DNA of 64,000 nucleotides from Candidatus Gallacutalibacter stercoravium (GTDB taxonomy: Bacteria > Bacillota > Clostridia > Oscillospirales > Acutalibacteraceae), in assembly GCA_018716975.1 (NCBI GenBank), contig DVJE01000025.1:1-64000 (forward strand), read 5' to 3'. Positions 26,095-34,332 of this stretch are shown here, in pieces; position 1 is the stretch's first letter, and every line of letters starts with the position of its first letter. The translations under genes were made by a program, and so were the position numbers. A model generated the notes under the pieces. It did no database searches and was not told the DNA's origin. It worked only from the letters and a program-made list of their open reading frames with translations.

Positions 26095-26126
26095 GGACGT
26101 ATGCTGCTATTGCATACGTCCATGTT
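26095..26126 (+). terminator. Terminator of the pst-pho operon
   Basis: GGACGTATGC, seven-base loop, GCATACGTCC, followed by ATGTTTTTA. Perfect 10-bp stem 13 bases past phoR. Nothing gene-like was seen in 26127-26427. Confidence 0.75.
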
Positions 26127-26427
26127 TTTATCTAAGGGCAATTATCGGGAGGCGGGGATAAAAAGACATTGGTTCCAGGATCGCCCCAGCGCGCGAATGG
26201 CAAGCGACAACCAGCAGAAAGAAGGCCTTACGGTGATTCATTTTGGATGTAGGGCGAATAGCGCAAAGCCAAAATTGATATATGTTTCAAAATAGGCCGG
26301 TAAAGTGCTCTTGCAGGGTTTGGCATGTATTTATTGCAGGTTTGGTTGATGAGAATTGAGAATTTATGTGAGGTATTTTGTTGAAATTAGCCGAGATGCG
26401 AATGCTTGAGAGAGCGGCGGCTTAATA

Positions 26428-26456
26428 TGGACAGAAAATGCCCGGTATGTTATACT
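26428..26456 (+). promoter_or_regulatory. Sigma-A promoter of the phosphatase-superfamily gene
   Basis: TGGACA (26428-26433), 17-base spacer, TATACT (26451-26456); ATG at 26508 follows GCGAGGAGGGTGAACG. No clear PhoP direct repeat was seen here. Confidence 0.55.
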
Positions 26457-26507
26457 AACCCGAAAGACGGCTTTTTTATTATTTTTGATGGGCGAGGAGG
26501 GTGAACG

Positions 26508-27350
26508 ATGACGCAGGAAGATCAGAAAGCGATGAAAACAGTTGGCTGTATTACGAACTTGGCAGCGGCCGTTGCCCATATTATGGGGATTGCCCCGCCC
26601 TTGCAAGCCCAGGAGCCGTTAACAGCGCTAGAGGAGGCTGCGCCGTTTGGTGGGCACTGTGCCCAGCGTGTGCTGTTGTATCATCCCGACGCCGTAGCCT
26701 TGTGGCTTTACCAGCGCTATCCGCAGATGCTTTCTGCAGTATCCGATCGGGCAAAGTTTTTTGCGCCGCTTCGCTCGGTGTTGCCGCCGGTAACGCCTGT
26801 GTGCTTTTCTTCTATGTATACTGGTGCGGCGCCGCAGGTGCACGGCGTGACCACATACACAAAACCGGTGGTGCAAACCGACACGCTGTTTGACGTGCTG
26901 CTGCGGGCGGGGAAGAAGCCGGCCATTGTATCTACGCAAAACGACAGCATGTCGTTGTTGTTTTTACAAAGAGATATGGACTATATCATTTGCCCCACAG
27001 TGGAGGAGTGCAATGAAAAAGCACAGGATTTGATACGGCGGGATGAGCACGATTTTATCGCAGTGTACAACGGGGATTATGACGCGGCCATGCATCGGTA
27101 TTCCCCCGAGGGGGCCGAAGCTTTGCAGGCCCTGGCAGCAAACGCGCGTGCTTTTGCCGCCCTTTGGGATACGGCAGTGCAGGTGTGGCGTGGCCGCCGG
27201 GCTATGGTGGGATTTTGTACCGATCACGGCTGCCATGAAATAGACGGCGGCTTGGGGAGCCACGGGTTGGATATGCCGCAAGATATGGAGATAGCCCATT
27301 TTTACGGTTTTCTGCCAGAGAATGGGAACAGCTGTAGTGATACATGGTAA
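26508..27350 (+). CDS. Alkaline-phosphatase-superfamily (phosphodiesterase/nucleotide pyrophosphatase-like) protein
   Basis: 280 residues, soluble. The superfamily pattern is present: PPVTPVCFSSMYTGAAPQVH (nucleophile Thr region and HG after the capping turn), VYNGDYDAAMHRYSPE (Asp-x3-His metal ligands) and FCTDHGCHE followed by GSHGLD. At 280 residues it is shorter than most (about 400), lacking the large cap found in pyrophosphatases. No signal peptide. Position right after the pho genes suggests a role in phosphate metabolism, but it has its own promoter. Confidence 0.75.
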   Translation: MTQEDQKAMKTVGCITNLAAAVAHIMGIAPPLQAQEPLTALEEAAPFGGHCAQRVLLYHPDAVALWLYQRYPQMLSAVSDRAKFFAPLRSVLPPVTPVCFSSMYTGAAPQVHGVTTYTKPVVQTDTLFDVLLRAGKKPAIVSTQNDSMSLLFLQRDMDYIICPTVEECNEKAQDLIRRDEHDFIAVYNGDYDAAMHRYSPEGAEALQALAANARAFAALWDTAVQVWRGRRAMVGFCTDHGCHEIDGGLGSHGLDMPQDMEIAHFYGFLPENGNSCSDTW

Positions 27351-27396
27351 TTCCTGAGAACGAGAAACATAGCAAAGGCAAAAAAGGAGGGCGGCT

Positions 27397-28107
27397 TTGA
27401 AGGGTTTAAAAATGGAGAAAATTTATCAGGTGGAGCGGGGCGGTTCTGTTAACGGAAGGCAGAAGGAAGAATCCTTTGCCAAAGGGCTTAACTTTTATAA
27501 ATTGTTTTGGGTGTTTTTTATTGGCAGTATCATTGGCGTAATTGTGGAAACACTATTTTGCCTGGCGACCCAGTTTCGGATAGAAAGCAGGAAAGGGCTA
27601 TTGTATGGTCCGTTTAACCCGGTGTATGGCTTTGGGGCGGTGGTGATGACCGTATGCCTGCACTGGCTGGAGAAAAAGCGGGATTTATGGATCTTTTTGG
27701 GCGGCATGGTGCTGGGCGGCGGATTTGAATATTTGTGCAGCTTAGTGCAAGAGTTGGTGTTCGGCACAGTATCTTGGGACTATACAGGCAGCCCTTTTAG
27801 CTTTGGGGGGCGCACTAGTTTGATGTATTGCTTCTTTTGGGGAATATTGGGATTGCTTTGGGTGAAGGAGCTATATCCGCGCATGTCCAGGCTCATTGAA
27901 CGGATCCCAAATCATGTGGGCAAAACGCTTACCTGGGTGTGTGTTCTGTTAATGGTGATAGATATTGCGCTATCAGGCATGGCAGTATCTCGCTACTCTG
28001 CCCGGCAGGAGGGAATACCGGCTGAAACCAATGTGCAAGAATGGATTGATAGGTACTACCCGGATGATTTGATGCAGGTGATTTACCCGAATATGATTAA
28101 AAAATAA
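27397..28107 (+). CDS. Putative ABC-transporter type IV / CmpB-like membrane protein (PF06541)
   Basis: 236 residues with five or six membrane helices. The family signature is visible: FFIGSIIGVIVETLFCL, RKGLLYGPFNPVYGFGAVVM, a GGGFEYL element and a VSWDYTGSPFSFGGRTSLMY segment. In Clostridia this family is widespread and of unknown function despite its ABC-transporter label; no ATPase partner lies nearby. The start is TTG at 27397 behind AAAGGAGGG; an in-frame ATG at 27412 is the alternative. Confidence 0.8.
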   Translation: MKGLKMEKIYQVERGGSVNGRQKEESFAKGLNFYKLFWVFFIGSIIGVIVETLFCLATQFRIESRKGLLYGPFNPVYGFGAVVMTVCLHWLEKKRDLWIFLGGMVLGGGFEYLCSLVQELVFGTVSWDYTGSPFSFGGRTSLMYCFFWGILGLLWVKELYPRMSRLIERIPNHVGKTLTWVCVLLMVIDIALSGMAVSRYSARQEGIPAETNVQEWIDRYYPDDLMQVIYPNMIKK

Positions 28108-28153
28108 AAAAACAACGATTCATTTTGCAGCCATCGCCCAGGCGCTTCGCACA

Positions 28154-28182
28154 TTGACTTGACAAGGTTGCGAGGGTATAAT
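28154..28182 (+). promoter_or_regulatory. Sigma-A promoter of the Mrp gene
   Basis: TTGACT (28154-28159), 17-base spacer, TATAAT (28177-28182). The ATG at 28229 follows AAGGAGATGG. Confidence 0.7.
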
Positions 28183-28228
28183 GAGGGATGCGGACTGTTA
28201 TTGGTAAAAAGGATAAGGAGATGGAAAA

Positions 28229-29065
28229 ATGAGCGATTGCAGCCATAATTGCGAATCCTGCGGAGAGAATTGCCCCTCCCGCCAGGGCGGTATCCCCAAA
28301 GAACAGCTCAACGCGGCCAGCCGGGTAAAACGGGTAATCGGTGTGGTGAGCGGCAAGGGCGGCGTGGGTAAATCCTTGGTGACGTCGCTGTTGGCCACAA
28401 CTTTTCAACGCCGCGGTTGCCATGCAGCTATTTTGGACGCCGATGTAACGGGGCCTTCTATCCCCAAGGCGTTCGGTATTACAGAAAAGGCCATGGGCAG
28501 TGATTTTGGCATATTGCCAGCGCGCAGCAAAACCGGGATTGACATTATGTCGGTAAATCTGTTATTGCCCAACGAGACCGATCCGGTGGTTTGGCGCGGC
28601 CCCATCATCGCGGGAACAGTAAAGCAATTTTGGACCGACGTGGTGTGGAAAGATGTGGACTACCTATTTGTGGATATGCCTCCCGGAACGGGCGACGTGC
28701 CGCTGACGGTGTTTCAATCCTTGCCGGTGGACGGCATTGTGGTGGTAACCTCCCCACAGGAGCTGGTTTCGATGATCGTGGCGAAAGCGGTGAAGATGGC
28801 TCAGATGATGAACATCCCTATTTTGGGCATTGTAGAGAATATGAGCTATTTTCAATGCCCCGACTGCGGCAAAAAGTACGCCATTTTCGGCGAGAGCCAC
28901 ATCGAGGAGATCGCGAAAGAGCAGGGACTCAAGGTGTTGGGTAAACTGCCCATTGACCCCGGTTTGGCAAAGGCCTGCGACAGCGGTGTAATCGAGCTGT
29001 TTGAGGGCGATTGGCTGGAGCAAGCAGCGGATGACATTGAAAAGGCGCTGCCCGCAAACGATTAA
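28229..29065 (+). CDS. Mrp/NBP35-family iron-sulfur carrier ATPase
   Basis: 278 residues. A deviant Walker A GVVSGKGGVGKSLVTSLLA (about residues 37-55) and DADVTGPSIPKAFG define the Mrp/ApbC group. The C-terminal half carries the CPDC pair (YFQCPDCGKKY) that bridges a 4Fe-4S cluster at the dimer interface. The N-terminus has an extra Cys-rich stretch, CSHNCESCGENC, resembling the ferredoxin-like N-terminus of NBP35. The protein is expected to deliver clusters to apoproteins in the cytosol. Monocistronic, with its own promoter and terminator. Confidence 0.93.
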   Translation: MSDCSHNCESCGENCPSRQGGIPKEQLNAASRVKRVIGVVSGKGGVGKSLVTSLLATTFQRRGCHAAILDADVTGPSIPKAFGITEKAMGSDFGILPARSKTGIDIMSVNLLLPNETDPVVWRGPIIAGTVKQFWTDVVWKDVDYLFVDMPPGTGDVPLTVFQSLPVDGIVVVTSPQELVSMIVAKAVKMAQMMNIPILGIVENMSYFQCPDCGKKYAIFGESHIEEIAKEQGLKVLGKLPIDPGLAKACDSGVIELFEGDWLEQAADDIEKALPAND

Positions 29066-29094
29066 AGAGTGCCACAGGAATTGAGTGGAATTTA

Positions 29095-29130
29095 AAAACG
29101 CAGGGCTGATTTGGCGGCCCTGCGTTTTTT
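29095..29130 (+). terminator. Terminator after the Mrp gene
   Basis: AAAACGCAGGGC, loop, GCCCTGCGTTTTTT. A classical intrinsic terminator. Confidence 0.9.
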
Positions 29131-29395
29131 GCTGCTATTTTTTATTAACAACATAATAAATGCTCGATTGGAACGCGCACAGCATTTGCTCTATATGCGC
29201 CAGGTAAGATTTTAAACCATATCACGCGCAGTGAAGCAAGTTTTTTGGAGAGAAAACGGGAAATCTTTCGATACAACGTCTTTATAGCTGTAAGGGGGGC
29301 AAGCATCTATTCTATAGAAACAGGGCACCCAATTGTGAATTGGAAACATGCAAAGTGCGACATGGATGAAACCGGTGCGCACCGGCACTGAATAC

Positions 29396-29441
29396 AACAC
29401 CCTACTTGTTAAGCGGTATACACGCCAACAAGTAGGGTGTT
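29396..29441. repeat. Perfect 15-bp inverted repeat in a convergent gap
   Basis: AACACCCTACTTGTT (29396-29410), 16-base loop, AACAAGTAGGGTGTT (29427-29441). No T run follows on either strand. It lies between the convergent Mrp and MATE genes in 29131-29501, where no gene is seen. It could be a weak terminator of the MATE gene or the remnant ends of a small element. Confidence 0.6.
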
Positions 29442-29501
29442 ATACAATCATTGAGAAATGCTCCTTTTGTACAGCCCCTTTGTTGGCAACCGCCGGGCTG
29501 T

Positions 29502-30839
29502 TTAGTAACCGTATTGCTTTACGTGCTTTATCACTTTGAAGTAGGCCGGAATGAGGAAGCAATCCGCCATGATCCAAGCAATGGGACCGGCGAAACAGGC
29601 GGCGGTGAAGCCGAAAGCTGGCACTAGGAACAAGCCGGTGGCACCCCGGGCTACCATTTCAAATACCCCGGCAAACATGGCCAGTTTGCTATAGCCCATG
29701 CCTTGGATGAGCAGGCGGAACACATTGACCGCGGTAAGGGGAATAAAGAACGCCGCGCTGATGAGCAGATATTGATAGGACTGGTTGATAATGGCGGTTT
29801 CACTGGCATCCACAAACAACAGCGTGAGAGGTTTGCCTAAAAAGAATAGGATGATAAAAGCGGCTATTGAATACACAGTGCCCACAATCATGCAGGACTT
29901 TAGGCCTTGCCCGATCCGCTTGGGTTTATTGGCGCCGATGTTTTGCCCGCCATAGGTGGAGATAGCGACCCCCAAAGCGTCGTAGGCGCAGCTAAAAAAC
30001 ATATAGATTTTGCTGGCCGTGGTGACGGAGGCCACAGCTATGGAGCCAAGACCGTTCACCGAGGCTTGTAGAAGAATGCTGCCAATGGCGGTGATGGAGG
30101 TTTGCAGGCCCATGGGGAGGCCCATACCCAGCAGGGTGCGTATGTAACATAATTTGGGTGTTAGGTCTTCTTTGCTGATATGAAGTAAAGGGAATTTCTT
30201 CCAAATAAACAGCAGGCAAAAAAGCCCCGACAGCCCCTGAGAAATGATGGTAGCCCATGCTGCCCCAGCCACCCCCATAGGGATAACCAAAATGAGAAAG
30301 AGATCGAGGCCGATATTGAGAATAGAGGCTATAACCAGGAAAATAACAGGTGTTTTACTATCCCCCAAGGCTCGCAAGAGACTGGCTAGGGTATTGTACA
30401 GCATAGTGGCAGGGATGCCCACCAGGATGGGAAACAGATAGTTGTAAGCGTCATCAATAATATCCGCCGGGGTGGACATGAGCTGTAGGATAGGCCTGCA
30501 TAAAACGGCGGTTACAACCGCAAACACCAGAGAGATTCCGGCGGCCAACCAAACGATATTGCCCACAAATTTTTTGAGTTCCACAATGTTTTTAGAACCG
30601 AAGCGTTGTGATACCGGAATGGCAAATCCCGAACAGACGCCGATACAAAACCCCAAAATCAAAAATGTAATGGAACCGGTGGAGCCCACCGCAGCCAGGG
30701 GGCCGGTGCCTAGGAATTTTCCTACAATGATGGTGTCTACCATAGAGTAAAACTGCTGAAACAGGTTGCCGAAGAAGAGCGGTACCACGAAGCTTAGCAG
30801 CAATTTCATAGGCGACCCCACTGTCATATCCTTGGTCAT
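29502..30839 (-). CDS. MATE-family efflux transporter
   Basis: 445 residues with 12 predicted membrane helices in two halves. Typical pieces: LSFVVPLFFGNLFQQFYSMVD near the N-terminus, FCIGVCSGFAIPVSQRFG, LASLLRALGDSKTPVIFLV, GLPMGLQTSITAIGSILLQ and FRLLIQGMGYSK in the second half. It belongs to the NorM/DinF-like Clostridia group, exchanging cations for organic substrates. GCGAGGTGAAAAT precedes the ATG on the minus strand. It is the left neighbour of the phage-derived block and transcribed away from it. Confidence 0.93.
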   Translation of the reverse strand: MTKDMTVGSPMKLLLSFVVPLFFGNLFQQFYSMVDTIIVGKFLGTGPLAAVGSTGSITFLILGFCIGVCSGFAIPVSQRFGSKNIVELKKFVGNIVWLAAGISLVFAVVTAVLCRPILQLMSTPADIIDDAYNYLFPILVGIPATMLYNTLASLLRALGDSKTPVIFLVIASILNIGLDLFLILVIPMGVAGAAWATIISQGLSGLFCLLFIWKKFPLLHISKEDLTPKLCYIRTLLGMGLPMGLQTSITAIGSILLQASVNGLGSIAVASVTTASKIYMFFSCAYDALGVAISTYGGQNIGANKPKRIGQGLKSCMIVGTVYSIAAFIILFFLGKPLTLLFVDASETAIINQSYQYLLISAAFFIPLTAVNVFRLLIQGMGYSKLAMFAGVFEMVARGATGLFLVPAFGFTAACFAGPIAWIMADCFLIPAYFKVIKHVKQYGY

Positions 30840-31350
30840 AAAATATTTTCACCTCGCGAAGACAGCCTCAAAAGGCCGGAAAAATCAAAACAGATACAGT
30901 TTACACAATGTGCGCTAAAAGTGCAATGGCTGTTTTCTAATATTTCTAAATTTAAAAAACTGCCCTTGTTTTAGGCTGAACCCAGAGTGGCAAATCGATT
31001 TGTTGATCGTTTTAAGCGGTACGGTTGTGCATATGGAAATGCTTGGGTCAGCTGTGTTTCACAGGGGAAGAGGTAATTTCATTTGATATTACATGGTGAC
31101 CAGTTGACTGGTTGACCGGGAAGGCGTTCTTTTGGAGGATGCTGAATAAAGCTGAATAAAAAGTTTATGCCGCGATATGGAGCGTTTGACCTGTGTGGGG
31201 GATGCACGGAAGAACGAAAATATGCTGCGGTGTTATGCTGCAAAAATGCAGGATAAAAATTTATTTTTTGCTTTTTGCACTTTGGGGGGCAAAAAATACG
31301 GAAAAAGCGCGGTATAGTGAAAGGCCTTTTCAGAAAGAACAGAAAGGGGT
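30840..31350. other. 511-base intergenic region before the phage-derived cassette
   Basis: No convincing gene. It holds the palindrome ACCAGTTGACTGGT (31099-31112) embedded in two GGTTGACC/GGTGACC-like copies, a GCTGAATAAA direct repeat at 31141-31160, and a TATAGT box at 31313-31318 without a good -35. Transcription of the cassette may need an activator. No integrase, repressor or obvious att site was seen. Confidence 0.5.
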
Positions 31351-31893
31351 ATGCCGATGGAACAGGAAGAATGCGGCGCTCGATCCAATAGCGCGAAACA
31401 GCTGACGGAACGGGAAAAAATCTTCTGTACCGTATATGCCGCCACAGGCGACGTGGATCAGGCCAGCGGCGCGGCCGGTTACCGGGGAAAAAGCAGCTGG
31501 CGGGGCGAGCGCTTGCTTGCGCGAGAAGATATTGCGCAGGAGGTGAACCGGCTAAGCGCCAAGAGGCACAGATTGCTGGCACGCAAGGCGGAACAGGGCT
31601 ATGAGCGTTTGGCTTTTGGCGGCGTGGCGGATGCTGTGGAACTGCTTTATTTGGAGAAACCCCAGCCCGGACAGCTGCAGAAAATGGATTTGTTTGCAGT
31701 ATCGGAGATTCGAAAGCTGAAAGACGGCGCCATGGAAATTAAATTTTTTGATCGGATGCAGGCATTGGAAAAGTTACAGCATGTTTGTGAAGAGGATCAA
31801 AAACAATTCAGCCCGTTGCTATCGGCGTTGCAGAAGGGAGCAGAAGCGCTGGGGACGCAACAGGCATCGCAGGATGCCGGGTTTACGGTATGA
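31351..31893 (+). CDS. Phage terminase small subunit
   Basis: 180 residues of the Terminase_2 (PF03592, XtmA-like) family. The N-terminal helix-turn-helix reads LTEREKIFCTVYAATGDVDQ, then ASGAAGYRG and VNRLSAKRHRLLARKAEQGY, matching the usual DNA-recognition and oligomerisation parts; the central VADAVELLYLEKP and EIRKLKDGAMEIKFFDRMQA are also typical. It recognises DNA to be packaged and delivers it to the large subunit, whose gene overlaps its stop by four bases. AGAAAGGGGT precedes the ATG. First gene of the cassette. Confidence 0.9.
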   Translation: MPMEQEECGARSNSAKQLTEREKIFCTVYAATGDVDQASGAAGYRGKSSWRGERLLAREDIAQEVNRLSAKRHRLLARKAEQGYERLAFGGVADAVELLYLEKPQPGQLQKMDLFAVSEIRKLKDGAMEIKFFDRMQALEKLQHVCEEDQKQFSPLLSALQKGAEALGTQQASQDAGFTV

Positions 31894-33137
31894 TGATCCG
31901 CTGTTTTTCCCCAAAGCAAATGCAGGCGCTGTGTTGGTGGTGCGACGGTAGCCCGTGGCGGGAGAAGGATGCGATTATCTGCGACGGCGCTGTGCGCAGC
32001 GGAAAAACGCTGTGCATGAGTTTATCCTTTATCTTATGGGCGTTTCACAGCAACGGCGGGTACCCGTTTGCCTTTTGCGGGAAAACCATTCGATCTTTAC
32101 GGCGTAATGTGGTGACGCCGCTGCTGCCGGTATTGCAAGAGCTGGGGTTTGTTTGCAAGCTGCATCTGTCGGAAAACCGGCTGACAGTGGAAACAGGAAA
32201 AGCACAGCGGGAGTTTTATTTGTTTGGCGGGAAGGATGAATCCTCAGCCGCCCTGATACAGGGTGTAACGCTAGCGGGAGTTCTGTTTGACGAGGCCGCC
32301 TTGATGCCCCGTTCCTTTGTGGAACAAGCGCTAGCGCGCTGTTCGGTGCAAAAGGCCAAATTTTGGTTTAACTGCAATCCCGAGCACCCCATGCACTGGT
32401 TCTATCAGGAATGGATATTGAAGGCTGCGCAGAAAAACGCCCTTTATTTGCACTTTTCTATGGAGGATAACCCCGCGCTTTCTCCACAGACATTGGCTCG
32501 TTACCGCAACCTTTATTCCGGCGTATTTTACCGGCGGTTTGTGCTGGGAGAGTGGGTGGCGGCCGAAGGTCTGGTTTACCCTAACATGGCGGAGCCAAAC
32601 GCATTTTGCCCGCCGCCCAGCGGACCCTTTGAGCAATGGGCGGTTTCCTGCGATTATGGGACGGTAAACCCCGCCTCCTTTGGTTTATGGGGGTTGTGCG
32701 GCGGAGTATGGTACCGGGTGGAGGAATATTACTACGACGCAAGAAAAGAGGGCGCCAGCCGGACGGACGAAGAACATTACGCGGCGCTAAAAAGATTGAC
32801 GGCGGGTAGGGCTGTGGAGCGGGTGGTGGTAGATCCTTCGGCGGCCAGCTTTATAGAGGTGATCCGCCGGCATGGGGAATATCATGTGGTACCGGCGGTG
32901 AACCAGGTGTTGGATGGAATTCGCAACGTATCCGACGCGCTGCGCGGCGGAGAAATCCGTATTTGCAACACCTGCACCGATTGCATGCGGGAGTTCGGGT
33001 TATATCGCTGGGCGGATAACGCGGTGAAGGACGCACCGGTAAAGGAGTATGACCACGCAATGGACGACGTGCGCTATTTTGTGTCTACACTACTGCGTCG
33101 GGAAGATGCTTTTTACGTAATCGCCGCCCAGCGATGA
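31890..33137 (+). CDS. Phage terminase large subunit (PBSX/XtmB family)
   Basis: 415 residues. ATPase part: Walker A GAVRSGKT near residue 33, Walker B GVLFDEAAL, motif III FWFNCNPEHPMHWFY. Nuclease part: SCDYGTVNPASFGLWGLC (first acidic residue), VVDPSAASFIEVIR (second) and DDVRYFVST (third). All catalytic positions seem intact, so DNA packaging should be possible. Full length for PBSX-type terminases. This matters because the cassette otherwise lacks replication, lysis and integration genes. Confidence 0.93.
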   Translation: MMIRCFSPKQMQALCWWCDGSPWREKDAIICDGAVRSGKTLCMSLSFILWAFHSNGGYPFAFCGKTIRSLRRNVVTPLLPVLQELGFVCKLHLSENRLTVETGKAQREFYLFGGKDESSAALIQGVTLAGVLFDEAALMPRSFVEQALARCSVQKAKFWFNCNPEHPMHWFYQEWILKAAQKNALYLHFSMEDNPALSPQTLARYRNLYSGVFYRRFVLGEWVAAEGLVYPNMAEPNAFCPPPSGPFEQWAVSCDYGTVNPASFGLWGLCGGVWYRVEEYYYDARKEGASRTDEEHYAALKRLTAGRAVERVVVDPSAASFIEVIRRHGEYHVVPAVNQVLDGIRNVSDALRGGEIRICNTCTDCMREFGLYRWADNAVKDAPVKEYDHAMDDVRYFVSTLLRREDAFYVIAAQR

Positions 33138-33153
33138 CGAAGGGAGAGAAGAA

Positions 33154-34332
33154 ATGCCGATTTGGAAAAAAACGCGCAGCCGAATGGAGAAACAAGAACC
33201 AGCCGTAAGCGCTGTGGCGGTACAAACCGCTCAGGCCGATTTGGGACCCTTTAGCCGGTGCGCGGAGGAATGCTGCCCCCAGCGGGAACGGGAGCTGTAT
33301 CGCACGCTTCGTGAAGCGATTCCCATTGTGGACGCGGCGATTGGCAAAATTGTGCGCTTGACGGGCGGGTTTCGCGTGCGCCTCCCCGCCGGTGGGGAAG
33401 AGAAGTTAGACAGCTTTTTGAAAACCGTGCGGGTGAACGCCTGCGGGATGGGACTGGATAGTTTTTTATCCAGCTATTTGGATCAGTTGTTGACCTACGG
33501 CACCGCTGTGGGGGAAATTGCCGCCGACCGCACCGGTATATGGGGGTTGTATAACGCCGATTTGGATCATTTGGAACTGCGCCGCGATGGGCCGCTGGCC
33601 ACGGCCGTATATGTAAAAACGGCTGATGGCGGCCTGTGCCGTGCCCAGGGCCAGGAGAGGATTTTGGTATCGGTGCTTAACCCCCGGCCGGGCGGGATTT
33701 ACGGGCAATCGTTGCTCAAAGGCCTACCATTTGTCAGCGAGATCTTGCTGAAAATCTACAACAGCATCGGCTTAAATTGGGAACGGGTTGGTAACGTGCG
33801 GTTTGCAGTAACCTATAAGCCGGGCAGCGATCCGGTGGACAGGGCCGGCGCCCGGGAGCGGGCCGAAGCCATCGCCAGGGAATGGGGCAAAGCCATGCGC
33901 GCCGGCGGGCGGCCCAGCGATTTTGTATCGGTGGGCGACGTGGGCATTAAGGTGATTGGAGCCGATAACCAGGTATTGGATAGCCAGGTGCCGGTGCGGC
34001 AGATGCTGGAACAGATTGTGGCAAAGCTGGGGGTACCGCCCTTTTTGCTGGGGCTTTCTTGGTCCACCACCGAACGTATGTCGGCGCAGCAGGCAGACTT
34101 ACTTACCAGCGAGCTGGAGTACTACCGTAGGCTGCTTGAGCCGGTGATCAGCCGGATTTGCTCCTTGTGGTTGCGCATGCAGGGAATGGACAGCCGGCAT
34201 GAAATTGTATGGGATGATATTAACTTGCAGGATGAGGTAGAGCACGCCAACGCGCGGCTGCTAGTAGCCCGCGCTCGGGCGCTGGAACAGGAACAAAGCA
34301 GCGGTGAAGAAAAAGGAGAGGAGGAAGCGTGA
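33154..34332 (+). CDS. Phage portal protein
   Basis: 392 residues. Portal features: an N-terminal region with AAIGKIVRLTGGFRV, a YLDQLLTYGTAVGEI segment, the long central helix ending LSWSTTERMSAQQADLLTSE (the typical portal stem/wing region) and an acidic, Glu-rich tail. It would form the ring at one capsid vertex through which DNA passes. It follows the terminase gene by 16 bases with GGGAGAGAAGAA before the ATG and overlaps the protease gene by four. Slightly short compared with 430-500 residues in related phages. Confidence 0.85.
   Translation: MPIWKKTRSRMEKQEPAVSAVAVQTAQADLGPFSRCAEECCPQRERELYRTLREAIPIVDAAIGKIVRLTGGFRVRLPAGGEEKLDSFLKTVRVNACGMGLDSFLSSYLDQLLTYGTAVGEIAADRTGIWGLYNADLDHLELRRDGPLATAVYVKTADGGLCRAQGQERILVSVLNPRPGGIYGQSLLKGLPFVSEILLKIYNSIGLNWERVGNVRFAVTYKPGSDPVDRAGARERAEAIAREWGKAMRAGGRPSDFVSVGDVGIKVIGADNQVLDSQVPVRQMLEQIVAKLGVPPFLLGLSWSTTERMSAQQADLLTSELEYYRRLLEPVISRICSLWLRMQGMDSRHEIVWDDINLQDEVEHANARLLVARARALEQEQSSGEEKGEEEA

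Noticed and set aside
28159-28182. TTGACA at 28159 as the -35 box of the Mrp promoter
   Set aside because: It would leave a 12-base spacer; the TTGACT at 28154 gives exactly 17.
31079-31582. 167-codon minus-strand frame at the cassette start
   Set aside because: It overlaps the terminase small-subunit gene, and the product is low-complexity with no start signal.
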